A stretch of DNA of 64,000 nucleotides from Acidiphilium sp. PA (lineage in GTDB: Bacteria > Pseudomonadota > Alphaproteobacteria > Acetobacterales > Acetobacteraceae). Position 1 is the stretch's first letter; each line of letters begins with the position of its first letter. Positions 26,478-34,770 of this stretch are shown piece by piece. The notes beneath the pieces were generated by a model that saw only the letters and a program-made list of their open reading frames with translations, made no database searches and was not told where the DNA came from. The DNA is taken from positions 1 to 64,000 of the forward strand of contig NZ_JAIMBY010000016.1 in the NCBI RefSeq assembly GCF_026191915.1, read 5' to 3'. The position numbers and the translations under genes were made by a program.

Positions 26478-27175
26478 ACGCGATCAATCCCGCCGACCAA
26501 ACTGTCCCACCGCTCACTTCGCAGGCCAGGTTGGCGCAACATCTTCGGGCAGAGGCAATTCAACTCGTCGAGGATCTCCGTGCGAAGGGGGTAACCGAAG
26601 ACGATGCTGTATTCACCTGGTCGAGCGGAATTGCCGCCAGCTTCATCCATTTGGCGGGTCTTCTCGACGGCGTCGGAACGGAACTCGGTACCATTGCGAC
26701 CACTTTTGCCGACAGCCGCGCGGCGTTCCGCCGGGATGTCGTCGACGCATCCCGCGCCCAGCATGAGATCCTCCGCACGGAGATCGAGAGACTGCGTCTG
26801 AAACGCGCAGAGATGGAAACCGACCTGCAGGCGAAGATCGATGCGACCGTCAAGAAACTCGGCCAGCAGATCGTCGAGGCGAACAAGAGTGCCAACGTGA
26901 TCTTCCAGAGACGCTGGAACCTTCGACACAACATCATGGGCGCAGCCATCGCCGGCGCGGTGCTCCTCGCCTGCGTCATCGGCGGCTATGCGTGGCGTTC
27001 CGTCCAGGAAGGCAACGCGGTCTCCGGTCGATATGCCTGCGAACAGGCGCCTATGACCATCGCAACGGCCAACGGAGACTTACTGACTTGCCCGCTTCGC
27101 GATCTCGTCAGCGCCACGACACTTACCCGCCTCAATCATCGTTTTCTCAAAGAGGCAACACCGCCCGCCCCTTAA
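26474..27175 (+). CDS. Coiled-coil membrane protein, TraM-like position
   Basis: A GTG start overlaps the previous stop. The 233-residue product has a helical N-terminal part, a coiled coil about residues 80-150 (RTEIERLRLKRAEMETDLQA), and one membrane segment near 155-175 (IMGAAIAGAVLLACVIGGYA). The last 55 residues, with two cysteines, would then face the periplasm. It ends the three-gene series that recalls traKLM. No sequence family is recognised, so the function is inferred from topology and context. Confidence 0.6.
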   Translation: MNAINPADQTVPPLTSQARLAQHLRAEAIQLVEDLRAKGVTEDDAVFTWSSGIAASFIHLAGLLDGVGTELGTIATTFADSRAAFRRDVVDASRAQHEILRTEIERLRLKRAEMETDLQAKIDATVKKLGQQIVEANKSANVIFQRRWNLRHNIMGAAIAGAVLLACVIGGYAWRSVQEGNAVSGRYACEQAPMTIATANGDLLTCPLRDLVSATTLTRLNHRFLKEATPPAP

Positions 27176-27203
27176 CCTCAAACTTAACCATGGGAGACGG
27201 AGT

Positions 27204-27719
27204 ATGAGCCCGAATAAAACGAAACTGCTCGCCGCCCTGCCGGGTCTCGCGCTGCTCGCATCGACCGGGTGCGCGCTGGCGCAATCAGAGACTCCGCCGC
27301 AGCCGATCCAGCCGCATATGGGCCAGGAGATGAAACAACTCGATCAGCTTTCCAAAGAGAACAACGCGCTGGTTCACCGCAACTGGGGGCCACCCCCGCC
27401 GCAGAGTTCGATTCCACCCATCAAAGTCACGCCAGCACATGGGTTCTGGGGATGTCTCAGCGTCGATGATTACAAACATGTCCATAGTGCTCCTTCTGCG
27501 GCGAGCCCGGTGGTGGGTATTACTTATGACTGGGTGGCGGCAGGACCTGCGACTGGACAGTTTACCAAAATCCACATTGCCCGCGGGAAAATCGGCTATG
27601 TCCGAACGTCGTATCTTCATCCGTTCCACGACAAATTCGCACCGAAAGCCATCTGCACGTTCGAAGGGGATCAGCCGTCAGGTCTCAACCTGTTCAATAT
27701 AAGGACGCCAAAGCCATGA
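27204..27719 (+). CDS. Exported SH3-like domain protein
   Basis: A 171-residue protein with a signal peptide (residues 1-30, ending GCALAQ; the STGC could act as a lipobox). The C-terminal half has a bacterial SH3-like pattern: VHSAPSAASPVVGITYDW, then TKIHIARGKIGYVRTSYLHP. Such domains often bind peptidoglycan peptides. It overlaps the following transglycosylase gene by four bases, so the two probably act together on the cell wall. Confidence 0.7.
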   Translation: MSPNKTKLLAALPGLALLASTGCALAQSETPPQPIQPHMGQEMKQLDQLSKENNALVHRNWGPPPPQSSIPPIKVTPAHGFWGCLSVDDYKHVHSAPSAASPVVGITYDWVAAGPATGQFTKIHIARGKIGYVRTSYLHPFHDKFAPKAICTFEGDQPSGLNLFNIRTPKP

Positions 27720-28483
27720 AACGGAAGGGCTTCCGGATACTGGGCATCGCTATCCTTTGTGCAACATCAGCAAGTCCTTCGGTGCTGGCCCAAAGCCTGG
27801 GGCCAGTCGTGAGTCAACCCGCCATGGTGGTTCCCGTCTATCCCGAACTGGGAACGGGCATCGTCGTGCCAGCTCCGCAGTCGCCTTATCAGAGTTCATC
27901 GGGCCAGGGAGCGGGAGGCACCGCAACAGGCAGCATTGGATCCGGAGGTTCCAGTTCCGCAATGGCGCTCTACGAACAGGCCGGGTATGCGGCCGGCGGT
28001 GAAGCGATTGCTTCCCAGCTTGGTCTTAACGCTGAAGCGCTGGCCGGGATTGCTGAAGCGGAGAGCCATGACATGAATGTAGCTGACGCGAACGGTAGCA
28101 CGTCGGCATATGGGGTCTACCAGATTACGCAGCCGACCTGGAATACCACCGTCTCAAAGTATGGTTTACCCTACACCGCCGCAGACATGACCAACCCAGC
28201 CGACCAGACGGTTGTCGCAGGCTATATCCTCCAGAACTATTCGCAAAGCGTCGAGACAGTAACAGGGACGCCCCCTACCGTCATTCAAAGTTACGGCGCC
28301 TGGGTGTTCGGCTCAGGTCCCGGCAGCGCAATTGCGGTTGCTCCGCCCGAAACACCGCTTTCCCAATACGTCTCCGCGCAGGATCTTGCCAACAACGGCA
28401 TGCAAGGTTGGACGGTCGGCGAGTTCCAGCAGAACGTGGCGCAGCGTCTTGGCGGCACGGCCAACGATCTGGTCTTTGGTTGA
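27716..28483 (+). CDS. Second lytic transglycosylase-like protein
   Basis: A 255-residue exported protein. The signal peptide ends near SVLAQS, and a Gly/Ser-rich linker follows. The lysozyme-like domain begins near residue 95 with ALAGIAEAESHDMNVADANG, which contains the likely catalytic glutamate, and continues with SAYGVYQITQPTWNTT, matching the GxxQi segment of SLT enzymes. It is coupled to the SH3-like gene. It is distinct from the VirB1-like enzyme at 18.3 kb; having two suggests separate steps, or one for pilus assembly. Confidence 0.75.
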   Translation: MKRKGFRILGIAILCATSASPSVLAQSLGPVVSQPAMVVPVYPELGTGIVVPAPQSPYQSSSGQGAGGTATGSIGSGGSSSAMALYEQAGYAAGGEAIASQLGLNAEALAGIAEAESHDMNVADANGSTSAYGVYQITQPTWNTTVSKYGLPYTAADMTNPADQTVVAGYILQNYSQSVETVTGTPPTVIQSYGAWVFGSGPGSAIAVAPPETPLSQYVSAQDLANNGMQGWTVGEFQQNVAQRLGGTANDLVFG

Positions 28484-28508
28484 ACCATGAAGGGAGGGGC
28501 ATTCACCG

Positions 28509-30611
28509 ATGGGTAGCCTCCCCTCAGCCGCCGGCAACGACGATCACCCGATTACTTCGGGCGATCGTGACCCGTTCGCCGATCTGACCGACTCCCAGCG
28601 GGACGCGGTCTGGCAGGACGGGCCGGTTCTCGTGCTGGCGGGGGCCGGGACCGGCAAGACGAAAACGCTGGCCGCCGCGATCGTTCGCCGGATCCGCTAC
28701 GGCGGGATTTCACCATCCCGCGTTCTCGCGGTGACCTTCACCAACAAGGCAGCGCGAGAGATGACCGCGCGGATCGAGAAAGCACTCGGCGCCGGGACCC
28801 GCCCGAAATGGATCGGCACGTTTCATGGACTCTGCGCCCGGCAGTTGCGGGCCGAACCGGAAGTCGCCAGCCTGCGGCCGGATTTCGAGATATACGACGC
28901 CGATGACAGCCGCCGTGTCGTGCGACGCGTGCTCAAGGCCAGGAATATCGAGGCTGTGGATGGGGCGGGCGGCTCTGATCCCGATCTGCTCAAGCAGATC
29001 TGCGGCAGGATCGCTCGATTCAAGGATAATCTGATCGCGCCCGAGGACGCCGCTGTACGGGTTGAGGGGCTGATCGCACAGGCGTCGCGCGAGGGAAGCC
29101 CCGTCGATCCGATCGGCATGCGCGCGGCCGTCGGCATCTATCAGGAGTACCAGCGTTACCTGCGCGACGCGAACGCAGCGGATTTTGGGGACCTTATCCT
29201 CTGGCCGACACTCGCCATGAGCCGCAACGCCGCGTATCGCGCACGATGGGCGGACCGGTTCGATTGCGTGCTGGCAGATGAATATCAAGACGTGTGTTTC
29301 GCCCAATACCGCTGGATCTACCTGCTCGCCGGTACACACCGCCAGCTGTTCTGCGTGGGGGACGATGACCAGGCGATCTTCGGCTGGCGCGGCAGCGACA
29401 TCCGGTATCTGCGGCGGTTCCTAACCGACTACCCGCGCGGCTCGCAGGTCCGGCTCGAAGAGAACTTCCGGTCCACCGGCCTGATCATCGCAGCGGCCAA
29501 TGCCGTGATCGCCCACGACCGGGAACGGATGGGCAAGACCCTATTCACCCGGAAGCCTGCCGGCCATCCGATCGAGGTGGTTCGCTTCCGCGATGGCACG
29601 GCCGAGGCTGACGGCATCGTGGATCGGATCCTCTGCCGGCATGGCGAAGGAGCCCGGTTTGGAACGATGGCCGTTCTCTATCGCAGCAATTTCCAGTCAC
29701 GGGCGATCGAGGAGTCGCTGATCCGCAGCCGGGTGCCCTATGTGCTCGTGGGCGACGTTGGGTTCTACCAGCGCGCCGAGATCAAGGATGCGCTCGCCCT
29801 GCTGCGGATCTCGGCATCGCCGGATTCCGTCCAGTCCGACGAGGCGGTCAGGCGGATGATCAACGTGCCAGCGCGCGGTTTCGGAGAGAAGGCGCTCGCC
29901 TGTCTCGAAGGCGAGGCGAGCTGGCGGCAATGCTCGCTGCTCGCGGCGATCGAGACCGCGCCGCTGCCGCCGCGCAACCGTGCAACAGCGCTCGCGTTCG
30001 CCGATGCGATCCGCGGTCACGGGGAGGCCCCGCCGGACACTCTCGCCGACCGGCTGTTTACTCTACTCCAACGCACGGGATACTGGCAGATGTGGCGGGA
30101 CAGCCGCGCCGAGGAAGCCGCCGAGCGGATCGAAAATCTACGCGAGCTCATCATGATCGCCGGCGGATTTCATGGGACGCGGGATCTTCTCGATCATGCC
30201 GCGTTGGCGAGTGGTGGTCCGGGGGATGAGCGCGACGTCGACGACCACATCCAGATGATGACGTTGCACAAGAGCAAGGGGCTCGAGTTCGACCATGTGT
30301 TCCTGCCCTCCTGGGAACAAGGCGTATTCCCGCCTTCGTTCGGCGACCTCGCAGAGGAACGCCGGCTTGCCTATGTGGCGCTGACCCGGGGTCGGCAGCT
30401 GGTCACGGTGTCCCATGCCGGATTTCGTTACGGGAAAATGCAGCCCTCCATGTTTCTCGACGACATCCCGGCGACCTGCCGCGTGGATGGATGGCACGGC
30501 GAAAATGGAGGCTTCCCGTCCTCCTCCGATGCATCGATTGCCGCCAAGGGACAAGCATTCCAGAACGGGGCCGAGCCAACGTCCTCACTAAATTTGTCGT
30601 TCCGGTGGTAA
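28509..30611 (+). CDS. UvrD/Rep-type superfamily 1 DNA helicase
   Basis: A 700-residue protein with the full helicase motif set: AGAGTGKT at 44-51, TFTNKAAREM near 77, LADEYQDV near 256, VGDDDQAIFGWRGSD near 281, LEENFRSTGLI near 317, MTLHKSKGLEFDHVFL near 580 and EERRLAYVALTRGR near 615. It is a 3'-5' helicase by family. It ends the plus-strand transfer block, 25 bases after the transglycosylase. It may help replicate or convert transferred DNA. An associated nuclease domain is not seen. Confidence 0.9.
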   Translation: MGSLPSAAGNDDHPITSGDRDPFADLTDSQRDAVWQDGPVLVLAGAGTGKTKTLAAAIVRRIRYGGISPSRVLAVTFTNKAAREMTARIEKALGAGTRPKWIGTFHGLCARQLRAEPEVASLRPDFEIYDADDSRRVVRRVLKARNIEAVDGAGGSDPDLLKQICGRIARFKDNLIAPEDAAVRVEGLIAQASREGSPVDPIGMRAAVGIYQEYQRYLRDANAADFGDLILWPTLAMSRNAAYRARWADRFDCVLADEYQDVCFAQYRWIYLLAGTHRQLFCVGDDDQAIFGWRGSDIRYLRRFLTDYPRGSQVRLEENFRSTGLIIAAANAVIAHDRERMGKTLFTRKPAGHPIEVVRFRDGTAEADGIVDRILCRHGEGARFGTMAVLYRSNFQSRAIEESLIRSRVPYVLVGDVGFYQRAEIKDALALLRISASPDSVQSDEAVRRMINVPARGFGEKALACLEGEASWRQCSLLAAIETAPLPPRNRATALAFADAIRGHGEAPPDTLADRLFTLLQRTGYWQMWRDSRAEEAAERIENLRELIMIAGGFHGTRDLLDHAALASGGPGDERDVDDHIQMMTLHKSKGLEFDHVFLPSWEQGVFPPSFGDLAEERRLAYVALTRGRQLVTVSHAGFRYGKMQPSMFLDDIPATCRVDGWHGENGGFPSSSDASIAAKGQAFQNGAEPTSSLNLSFRW

Positions 30612-30739
30612 CGAGGGGCGTGAACGAGAACGTGTCGTGCGAAAGGTCTTATCACTCTCTCCCTGACGCTCATCCAGATGGTCACGCTACAGGTCATACG
30701 CTGTCAGGATGTGTCCGTTCGGCAAGTACTGTGAAAAAG

Positions 30740-30987
30740 TCAGCCCCTTGACCAGCTACGAACTATGCATTCGCGATATTGTTCCAGGGGCAGGCGAGTT
30801 TCCCCTATGCCGTCATCGGTGACGGCCAGAACGCGGTCTCATCATCGAGGCCGTGAACCCAGATGACCCCATTCTCGCATTCCAGGGCGAGGGTGGGGTT
30901 GTAGATTAGGACTTCATCGGCGCCCAGTTGCCTGGCGGCACACGCGACGGTGTGAACGTGGCGGATTTTATTGCGCTGCGTGGTCAT
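30740..30987 (-). pseudogene. Frameshifted small conserved hypothetical gene
   Basis: The intact frame (30805-30987) encodes 60 residues with RHVHTVACAARQLGADEVLI and ENGVIWVHGLDDE. It then runs into TAFWPSPMTA and stops. In another frame the same DNA continues as DRVLAVTDDGIGETRLPLEQ to a stop at 30740. That continuation agrees better with the ending I recall for small proteins of this type (an aliphatic-T-D-x-GI tail). So a one-base loss, or a two-base gain, has probably broken it near 30830. Function unknown. Confidence 0.45.
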
Positions 30988-31106
30988 GCCGCCGTCGGTT
31001 CCGATGCTGGTTTGGCTGGCGTCCAGTTCCAGTTTAGTAACCAGTCGAGCTGCCGACCGAATCTTCTCGAAAACAAGGCGACGTAGCCCATGATGGATGC
31101 AATCGC

Positions 31107-31141
31107 ATTGTATTGCAAAATAAGCTACAATCGGCTATAGA
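31107..31141 (+). promoter_or_regulatory. Promoter and inverted repeat of the TacAT-like pair
   Basis: TTGCAA (31113-31118) and TATAGA (31136-31141) are separated by 17 bases. An inverted repeat ATTGTA (31107-31112)/TACAAT (31126-31131) overlaps the -35 box and the spacer, which suits autorepression by the antitoxin. The -10 box ends six bases before the ATG at 31148, so the message may be leaderless; no Shine-Dalgarno sequence is present. Confidence 0.5.
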
Positions 31142-31147
31142 CGTCGC

Positions 31148-31462
31148 ATGACAAAAGCCCCAGCGATAACCGCCACAGACAAGCGCAGGGACTACCCGCT
31201 CTCGATGCGGCTACCAGAAGGTGACATCGCCATTATCGACCGTGCCGCCGATTTGCGCGGACGCTCGCGGACGGATTTTGTGCGTGAGGCTGCGGTGCGG
31301 GCCGCCGAGGAAGTGCTCATGGAAAGCACACTGGTGCGTATGAGCGCAGAGGGGTTCGAATCCTTTATCCAAGCCGTCTCCGCACCTGCTGCTCCCGTGC
31401 CGGCGATAGTGGCATCCCTTGGGCGCAGAGCACCATGGGAGAAGTCAACGGCAAAGCGCTGA
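31148..31462 (+). CDS. DUF1778 (TacA-like) antitoxin
   Basis: A 104-residue protein with a ribbon-helix-helix N-terminus: YPLSMRLPEGDIAIIDRAAD, then RGRSRTDFVREAAVRAAEEV, the DUF1778 pattern. The C-terminus would wrap around the toxin. It overlaps the GNAT toxin gene by one base (TGATG), the usual antitoxin-first arrangement. By family it neutralises the acetyltransferase and represses its own promoter, where an inverted repeat is seen. Confidence 0.85.
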   Translation: MTKAPAITATDKRRDYPLSMRLPEGDIAIIDRAADLRGRSRTDFVREAAVRAAEEVLMESTLVRMSAEGFESFIQAVSAPAAPVPAIVASLGRRAPWEKSTAKR

Positions 31463-31992
31463 TGGCGGAGCCGCCGCCCTCTGCGCCGGAACTCCTGAAT
31501 TCCGGTCATGATGTATCCCAGTTCTCCTGCGGCAAGCCCTCGCTCGACCATTGGCTGAAAACCCGGGCGCTAGCCAACCAGCAAAAGGGCTTCACGGTGG
31601 TCATGGTCGTCCATGTGGAGGACCGTGTGGTTGGCTATTACGGCTTGGCGCCTACGGCAATTGTTCCAGCGACTCTGCCGCGCGCAATCCGCACTGGCCA
31701 GCCACCGACTCCGGTGCCGTGTATTCTGCTCGGGCAGCTTGCGACGGACCGTGCCTGGAGTGGGCAAGGGATTGGCCTGGGATTGTTCAATCATGCTCTT
31801 GCCCGCAGCGTGAACGGTGCCGCGTTGATCGGCGGGCGGGCGCTTATCGTCAATGCCATTGATGACGAGGCGGCCGGGTTTTGGCACCGCCGTGGCTTTT
31901 TACCGTCAAAGGATGACGCGCTGGTGCTATTCCGGTCGATTGCCGATATCGCAGCTTCGTTACAGGTAGCTGGTGATCACGACGAGGAGTAA
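31462..31992 (+). CDS. GNAT acetyltransferase (TacT-like) toxin
   Basis: The start at 31462 overlaps the antitoxin stop; an ATG at 31435 lies inside the antitoxin gene. The 176-residue product has the TacT features: FSCGKPSLDHWLKTRALANQ near residue 27, GYYGLAPTAI near 62, LGQLATDRAWSGQGIGLGL near 92 (acetyl-CoA loop) and AAGFWHRRGFLPS near 140. Toxins of this family acetylate aminoacyl-tRNA and stop translation. The gene appears intact. Confidence 0.85.
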   Translation: MAEPPPSAPELLNSGHDVSQFSCGKPSLDHWLKTRALANQQKGFTVVMVVHVEDRVVGYYGLAPTAIVPATLPRAIRTGQPPTPVPCILLGQLATDRAWSGQGIGLGLFNHALARSVNGAALIGGRALIVNAIDDEAAGFWHRRGFLPSKDDALVLFRSIADIAASLQVAGDHDEE

Positions 31993-32039
31993 TCCTCACT
32001 CATCCCCTCATTACGTCGCCGGCTTGGAATTGCCGAATA

Positions 32040-32626
32040 TGCCGCTGCTGCGTAGCATTTCCGTGAACTGCCGCATCAGAGGCAGTAGCACCTTCGAATT
32101 CGCCATGCAGATCGAGCGCGAACGCTTCCACCACGCCAGTCACTACGAGCGCAACCCCGATCGTCAGCGTTACGCCAATGGCTACAAGCCCAAGCGGATC
32201 GATACCCCGGTCGGGTCGATCACCGTCGCTGTCCCCAAAACCGCCGGTCACGTGGGCGAACCCTTCTACCCACAGGCCCTCGAACGCGGCCGACGCTCGG
32301 TCCGCGCGGTCATGCTCGGCGTCGTCGAAATGTACATCAAAGGCGCCTCTACCCGCGACGTTGAAGCCGTCATGCGCGAATTCGGCATCGAAAGCCTCTC
32401 CTCCGCTCAGGTCAGTCGCGCCAGCAAACTGCTCGATGACCAACTCGTCGCCTGGCGCACCCGATCCCTCGCCGAGATCCGTTACCTCATCCTCGACGCC
32501 AGATATGAAAAAATGCGCGATAATGGCGTCCTCCGCGACGCCGCCGTGCTCTCGGCCATCGGTATCGGACCCGATGAACGCCGCCATGTCCTCGGCGTCT
32601 CCGTCGCCCTTTCCAAGGCCGAAGTG
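32040..32626 (+). pseudogene. IS256-family transposase fragment
   Basis: The frame reads like the N-terminal and first catalytic part of an IS256 transposase: HYERNPDRQRYANGYKPKRI, RSVRAVMLGVVEMYIKGAST and IRYLILDARYEKMRDNGVLR (first catalytic aspartate in LDARYEK). Similarity stops after VALSKAEV near 32626, and the rest of the ~400-residue protein is missing. The very N-terminus is also abnormal. No terminal inverted repeats were found, so it is a dead remnant. Confidence 0.85.
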
Positions 32627-32736
32627 CAGGCTGCATGGTGCGGTTTTCGGTTATGCCGGCATCGCGCAGCAGGTTCCGAAAGACCCCAGTCGGGAAAGGC
32701 CGGCGCCCGGAAGCCGGTTCATTATCCCCGGCGCCC

Positions 32737-32832
32737 TTACCATCTGTTCTCCTGAACATACCCGATGAAGGCGCGGAGAGGGGCGGGCACATGCTCGCGC
32801 CCATGATAGTAGGTAAGCGATGCGACAGCCCC
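32737..32832 (-). pseudogene. LysR-type regulator, C-terminal scrap
   Basis: About 31 codons on the minus strand read ASLTYYHGREHVPAPLRAFI followed by GYVQENRW and a stop. This is the usual ending of LysR-family regulators (YxxxRxxxPAxLRAFIxF). Nothing upstream continues the protein. It abuts the IS256 remnant, so it probably came in with, or was cut by, transposition. Confidence 0.55.
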
Positions 32833-32882
32833 ACCCCCCGTTTTTGTTGTTCTGATCAGGGTTTGGCGAAGCGGTGAGGCAT

Positions 32883-33479
32883 CTAGAATTCTCTGATTAC
32901 GGGAACGACGATTGGGATGGCGTGATAGATTTCGCGCAGGGCGGGATCTGCGTCGCGGCTTGTGTGTTCAGCGGTGTTCAGAGGCTCATCGCCGGCGTCG
33001 ATGCAGTGGAAGAGGATTGGCATGGTGAGGCGGAACTCGCTGCGGGCGGGGTCACGCAGTGGCTTCCAGGCTGCCCAGCGCAGATGCATGGCGGTCAGGA
33101 AGCCGAGGCACCAGGGTTCGGCGAAGACGGTGCCGTCATCGGCTCGTTGGAAGATCGGCGCGTAGGTTTGCGGGGTGGTGGCGAGTGCGTCGCCGATCGC
33201 GTTGTGCCTTTGGATGATGGCCTCGATTGCGGTGAGCGTTCTACCGCGGGCGGATGCGATACGACCCTTGTTGCCGAGCAGGTCGACGAACCACTCGTCG
33301 GGCGGGATTGAGACCGGGCCGACAACAATGGCGGTGACATAGCCGTCGAGCATGGAGACGTTATGGATTTTTCCCTCCGGCTGTGCGCGTTGCAGCCAGC
33401 GATCCAAGGCATCGAGATCCATTGGCGCTGAATTCGGTTCGGCGGGGCGGTGTGTCCGGCGCGGTTGCCGCTGGGTCAT
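32883..33479 (-). CDS. UPF0149/YecA-like protein, IS66 companion
   Basis: The start at 33479 overlaps the stop of the IS66 transposase fragment (ATGA), giving 198 residues. The core resembles the UPF0149 family: DLDALDRWLQRAQPEGKIHN, MLDGYVTAIVVGPVSIPPDE and WCLGFLTAMHLRWAAW. Such genes commonly ride behind the transposase in some IS66 elements. The frame is open upstream through the ArdC fragment, so a fused 307-residue product starting at 33806 is formally possible, but the coupled start is more likely. Confidence 0.7.
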   Translation of the reverse strand: MTQRQPRRTHRPAEPNSAPMDLDALDRWLQRAQPEGKIHNVSMLDGYVTAIVVGPVSIPPDEWFVDLLGNKGRIASARGRTLTAIEAIIQRHNAIGDALATTPQTYAPIFQRADDGTVFAEPWCLGFLTAMHLRWAAWKPLRDPARSEFRLTMPILFHCIDAGDEPLNTAEHTSRDADPALREIYHAIPIVVPVIREF

Positions 33480-33628
33480 GCGGCGAGCGCCGGTCCGGCC
33501 TGCAGCACTTTCCAATTCCAAGGCAACAATTCGTGCAAGGCATTCGCCTTGGTCGCGCCGGAGACGATACGCTCGAGCACATCGACCAGGTAGGCATGCG
33601 GGTCGAGACCATTCAGACGCGCCGTGTT
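33476..33628 (-). pseudogene. IS66 transposase (TnpC) C-terminal fragment
   Basis: About 50 codons read NTARLNGLDPHAYLVDVLER, then NALHELLPWNW, the standard C-terminus of IS66 TnpC (C/ARLNGxDPxAYL...HELLPWNW). The rest of the ~500-residue protein is absent; upstream the DNA turns into an ArdC start in a different frame. The element is therefore truncated and only its tail and companion gene survive. Confidence 0.8.
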
Positions 33629-33806
33629 GACGGCTGGTCGCGGCGTTCTTCGGCATGGCGAGCGGCGCCTTCGCCGTCGCCGTGCCCCAGGGCTGGACCC
33701 AGGGCACACGGCCGCCCTCCAACTCGGCCATGATCTTGCCGGTGATTTCGTCATAGAGGCTCGCCCGGTCGTTGCCGGGGCGCGCTGAAGCGGTCTTGTT
33801 GGACAT
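33628..33806 (-). pseudogene. ArdC antirestriction protein, N-terminal fragment
   Basis: From the ATG at 33806 about 58 codons read like the start of ArdC: DRASLYDEITGKIMAELEGG, VPWVQPWG, LAMPKNAATSRQ. The usual continuation (YxGxNxLxLW) is lost where the IS66 tail begins near 33628. The zinc-protease part is missing, so the gene is dead. ArdC is a common plasmid gene that protects incoming DNA, so this supports a plasmid-like backbone interrupted by insertion. Confidence 0.75.
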
Positions 33807-34100
33807 CGCGGATCTCCGCGACGGGCGCCGGAGGCCTCTCCTCCAGTTCTCAACCCGTCACGGAAACCCGGTCCGCACTCTCACTCTAGGGGGCGTTGCG
33901 GGGACCGCCCCGCTGAAGGGGGTGTGTCGGCGACGCCGGCGCCGACCAGGGGGAAGGCTTTCCCCTCTAGGTGTTAGCTCGCACATGCCTCACGATGAGT
34001 TCCAATTATCAGGGCAGCGACTTCCAATCAGCCGGAGAGTCGGAAACCCTGAAAGCCTGGTCCACGCTTTTCCGGCTTTGCAGATGGGCGAAGGGCATCC
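33807..34100. other. Intergenic leader of the broken ardC
   Basis: About 290 bases without a gene. It holds short GC-rich dyads, for example GTCGGCGACGCCGGCGCCGAC-like sequence near 33930 and GGGGGAAGG/CTTTCCCC near 33950-33967. These could be a leader structure of the ardC remnant or a terminator between the two divergent transcripts. Nothing else is supported. Confidence 0.35.
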
Positions 34101-34136
34101 TTGACGGCAAGATAATACGACCCTATTTTAGGGGTC
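34101..34136 (+). promoter_or_regulatory. Promoter and operator of the DUF433/PIN pair
   Basis: TTGACG (34101-34106), a 17-base spacer and TATTTT (34124-34129) form a good sigma-70-type promoter. A dyad GACCC (34119-34123)/GGGTC (34132-34136) brackets the -10 box, as expected for an autoregulated toxin-antitoxin operon. AAGGAGG follows at 34141, six bases before the antitoxin ATG at 34153. Confidence 0.6.
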
Positions 34137-34152
34137 ATATAAGGAGGTGCGA

Positions 34153-34755
34153 ATGGCCCATACCGCCCAGTTCACCGCTGCCGAAGCCGCATTCATCCTG
34201 CGCGAGCCCGTCCGCGCCGTGAAGAAGGCCCTGGACGCCGGTCCTGTCCGTCCGGTCCTGCTGCGCCGGGCGGGCGCATCCGTGCGAGCGATCGGGTGGA
34301 GCGATCTTTTCTATCTCTACGCCGTGCGCGCGCTGCGCGACGAACTCACACCCAAGGCACGGACGAAATTCTACGAGGCCCTTCAACAAACCCCGATCGA
34401 CCGCCGCGACGAAGTCCGGTTCGGCCGGTTCCGCATTTCGGTCACCGATCTGGTGGAGGAAGTCGAACGGCGCACGACGGACCTCACGGCGCTTGCCGAG
34501 AAGGTCGCGTTTCGGGCCGATGGTGAGCCCCTCCTGAACGGGTCGGAGATCGAGGTCTATCGGATCGCCGCACTGATTGATGGCGGCGCGTCGATCGAGC
34601 AGGTCCTGGAAGACTATCCCTCGCTGTCCCGCAAGGAGATCGAGACGGCCCAGGCTTATGCAGATGCCTATCCCAAGGCAGGCCGGCCCTATCCGCGCAG
34701 CAGCGTCAAGCGGGCCTTGCAGGGTGCCGGACTGGAAGCGCTCGACGATGCCTGA
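34153..34755 (+). CDS. DUF433-containing antitoxin (VapB-like)
   Basis: The start at 34153 has AAGGAGG upstream; an ATG at 34147 lies inside that site. The 200-residue product has an N-terminal helix-turn-helix-like part (FTAAEAAFILREPVRAVKKA). It ends in a DUF433-type domain near residues 130-180 (RIAALIDGGASIEQVLEDYP, LSRKEIETAQAYADAYP). It lies 15 bases ahead of a PIN toxin gene. By family such proteins neutralise the toxin and bind their own operator. Confidence 0.75.
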   Translation: MAHTAQFTAAEAAFILREPVRAVKKALDAGPVRPVLLRRAGASVRAIGWSDLFYLYAVRALRDELTPKARTKFYEALQQTPIDRRDEVRFGRFRISVTDLVEEVERRTTDLTALAEKVAFRADGEPLLNGSEIEVYRIAALIDGGASIEQVLEDYPSLSRKEIETAQAYADAYPKAGRPYPRSSVKRALQGAGLEALDDA

Positions 34756-34770
34756 TACCAGCCCGCGCGG

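Noticed and set aside
30612-30739. Possible coding continuation after the UvrD-like helicase
   Set aside because: The helicase has a complete motif set and a clear stop; the following frames are short and without similarity.
31348-31370. T-arm-like GGGGTTCGAATCCTTT resembling a second tRNA attachment copy
   Set aside because: It lies within the TacA-like coding sequence (AEGFESF), lacks the acceptor and anticodon parts, and does not match the tRNA-Gly fragment beyond the common T-loop.
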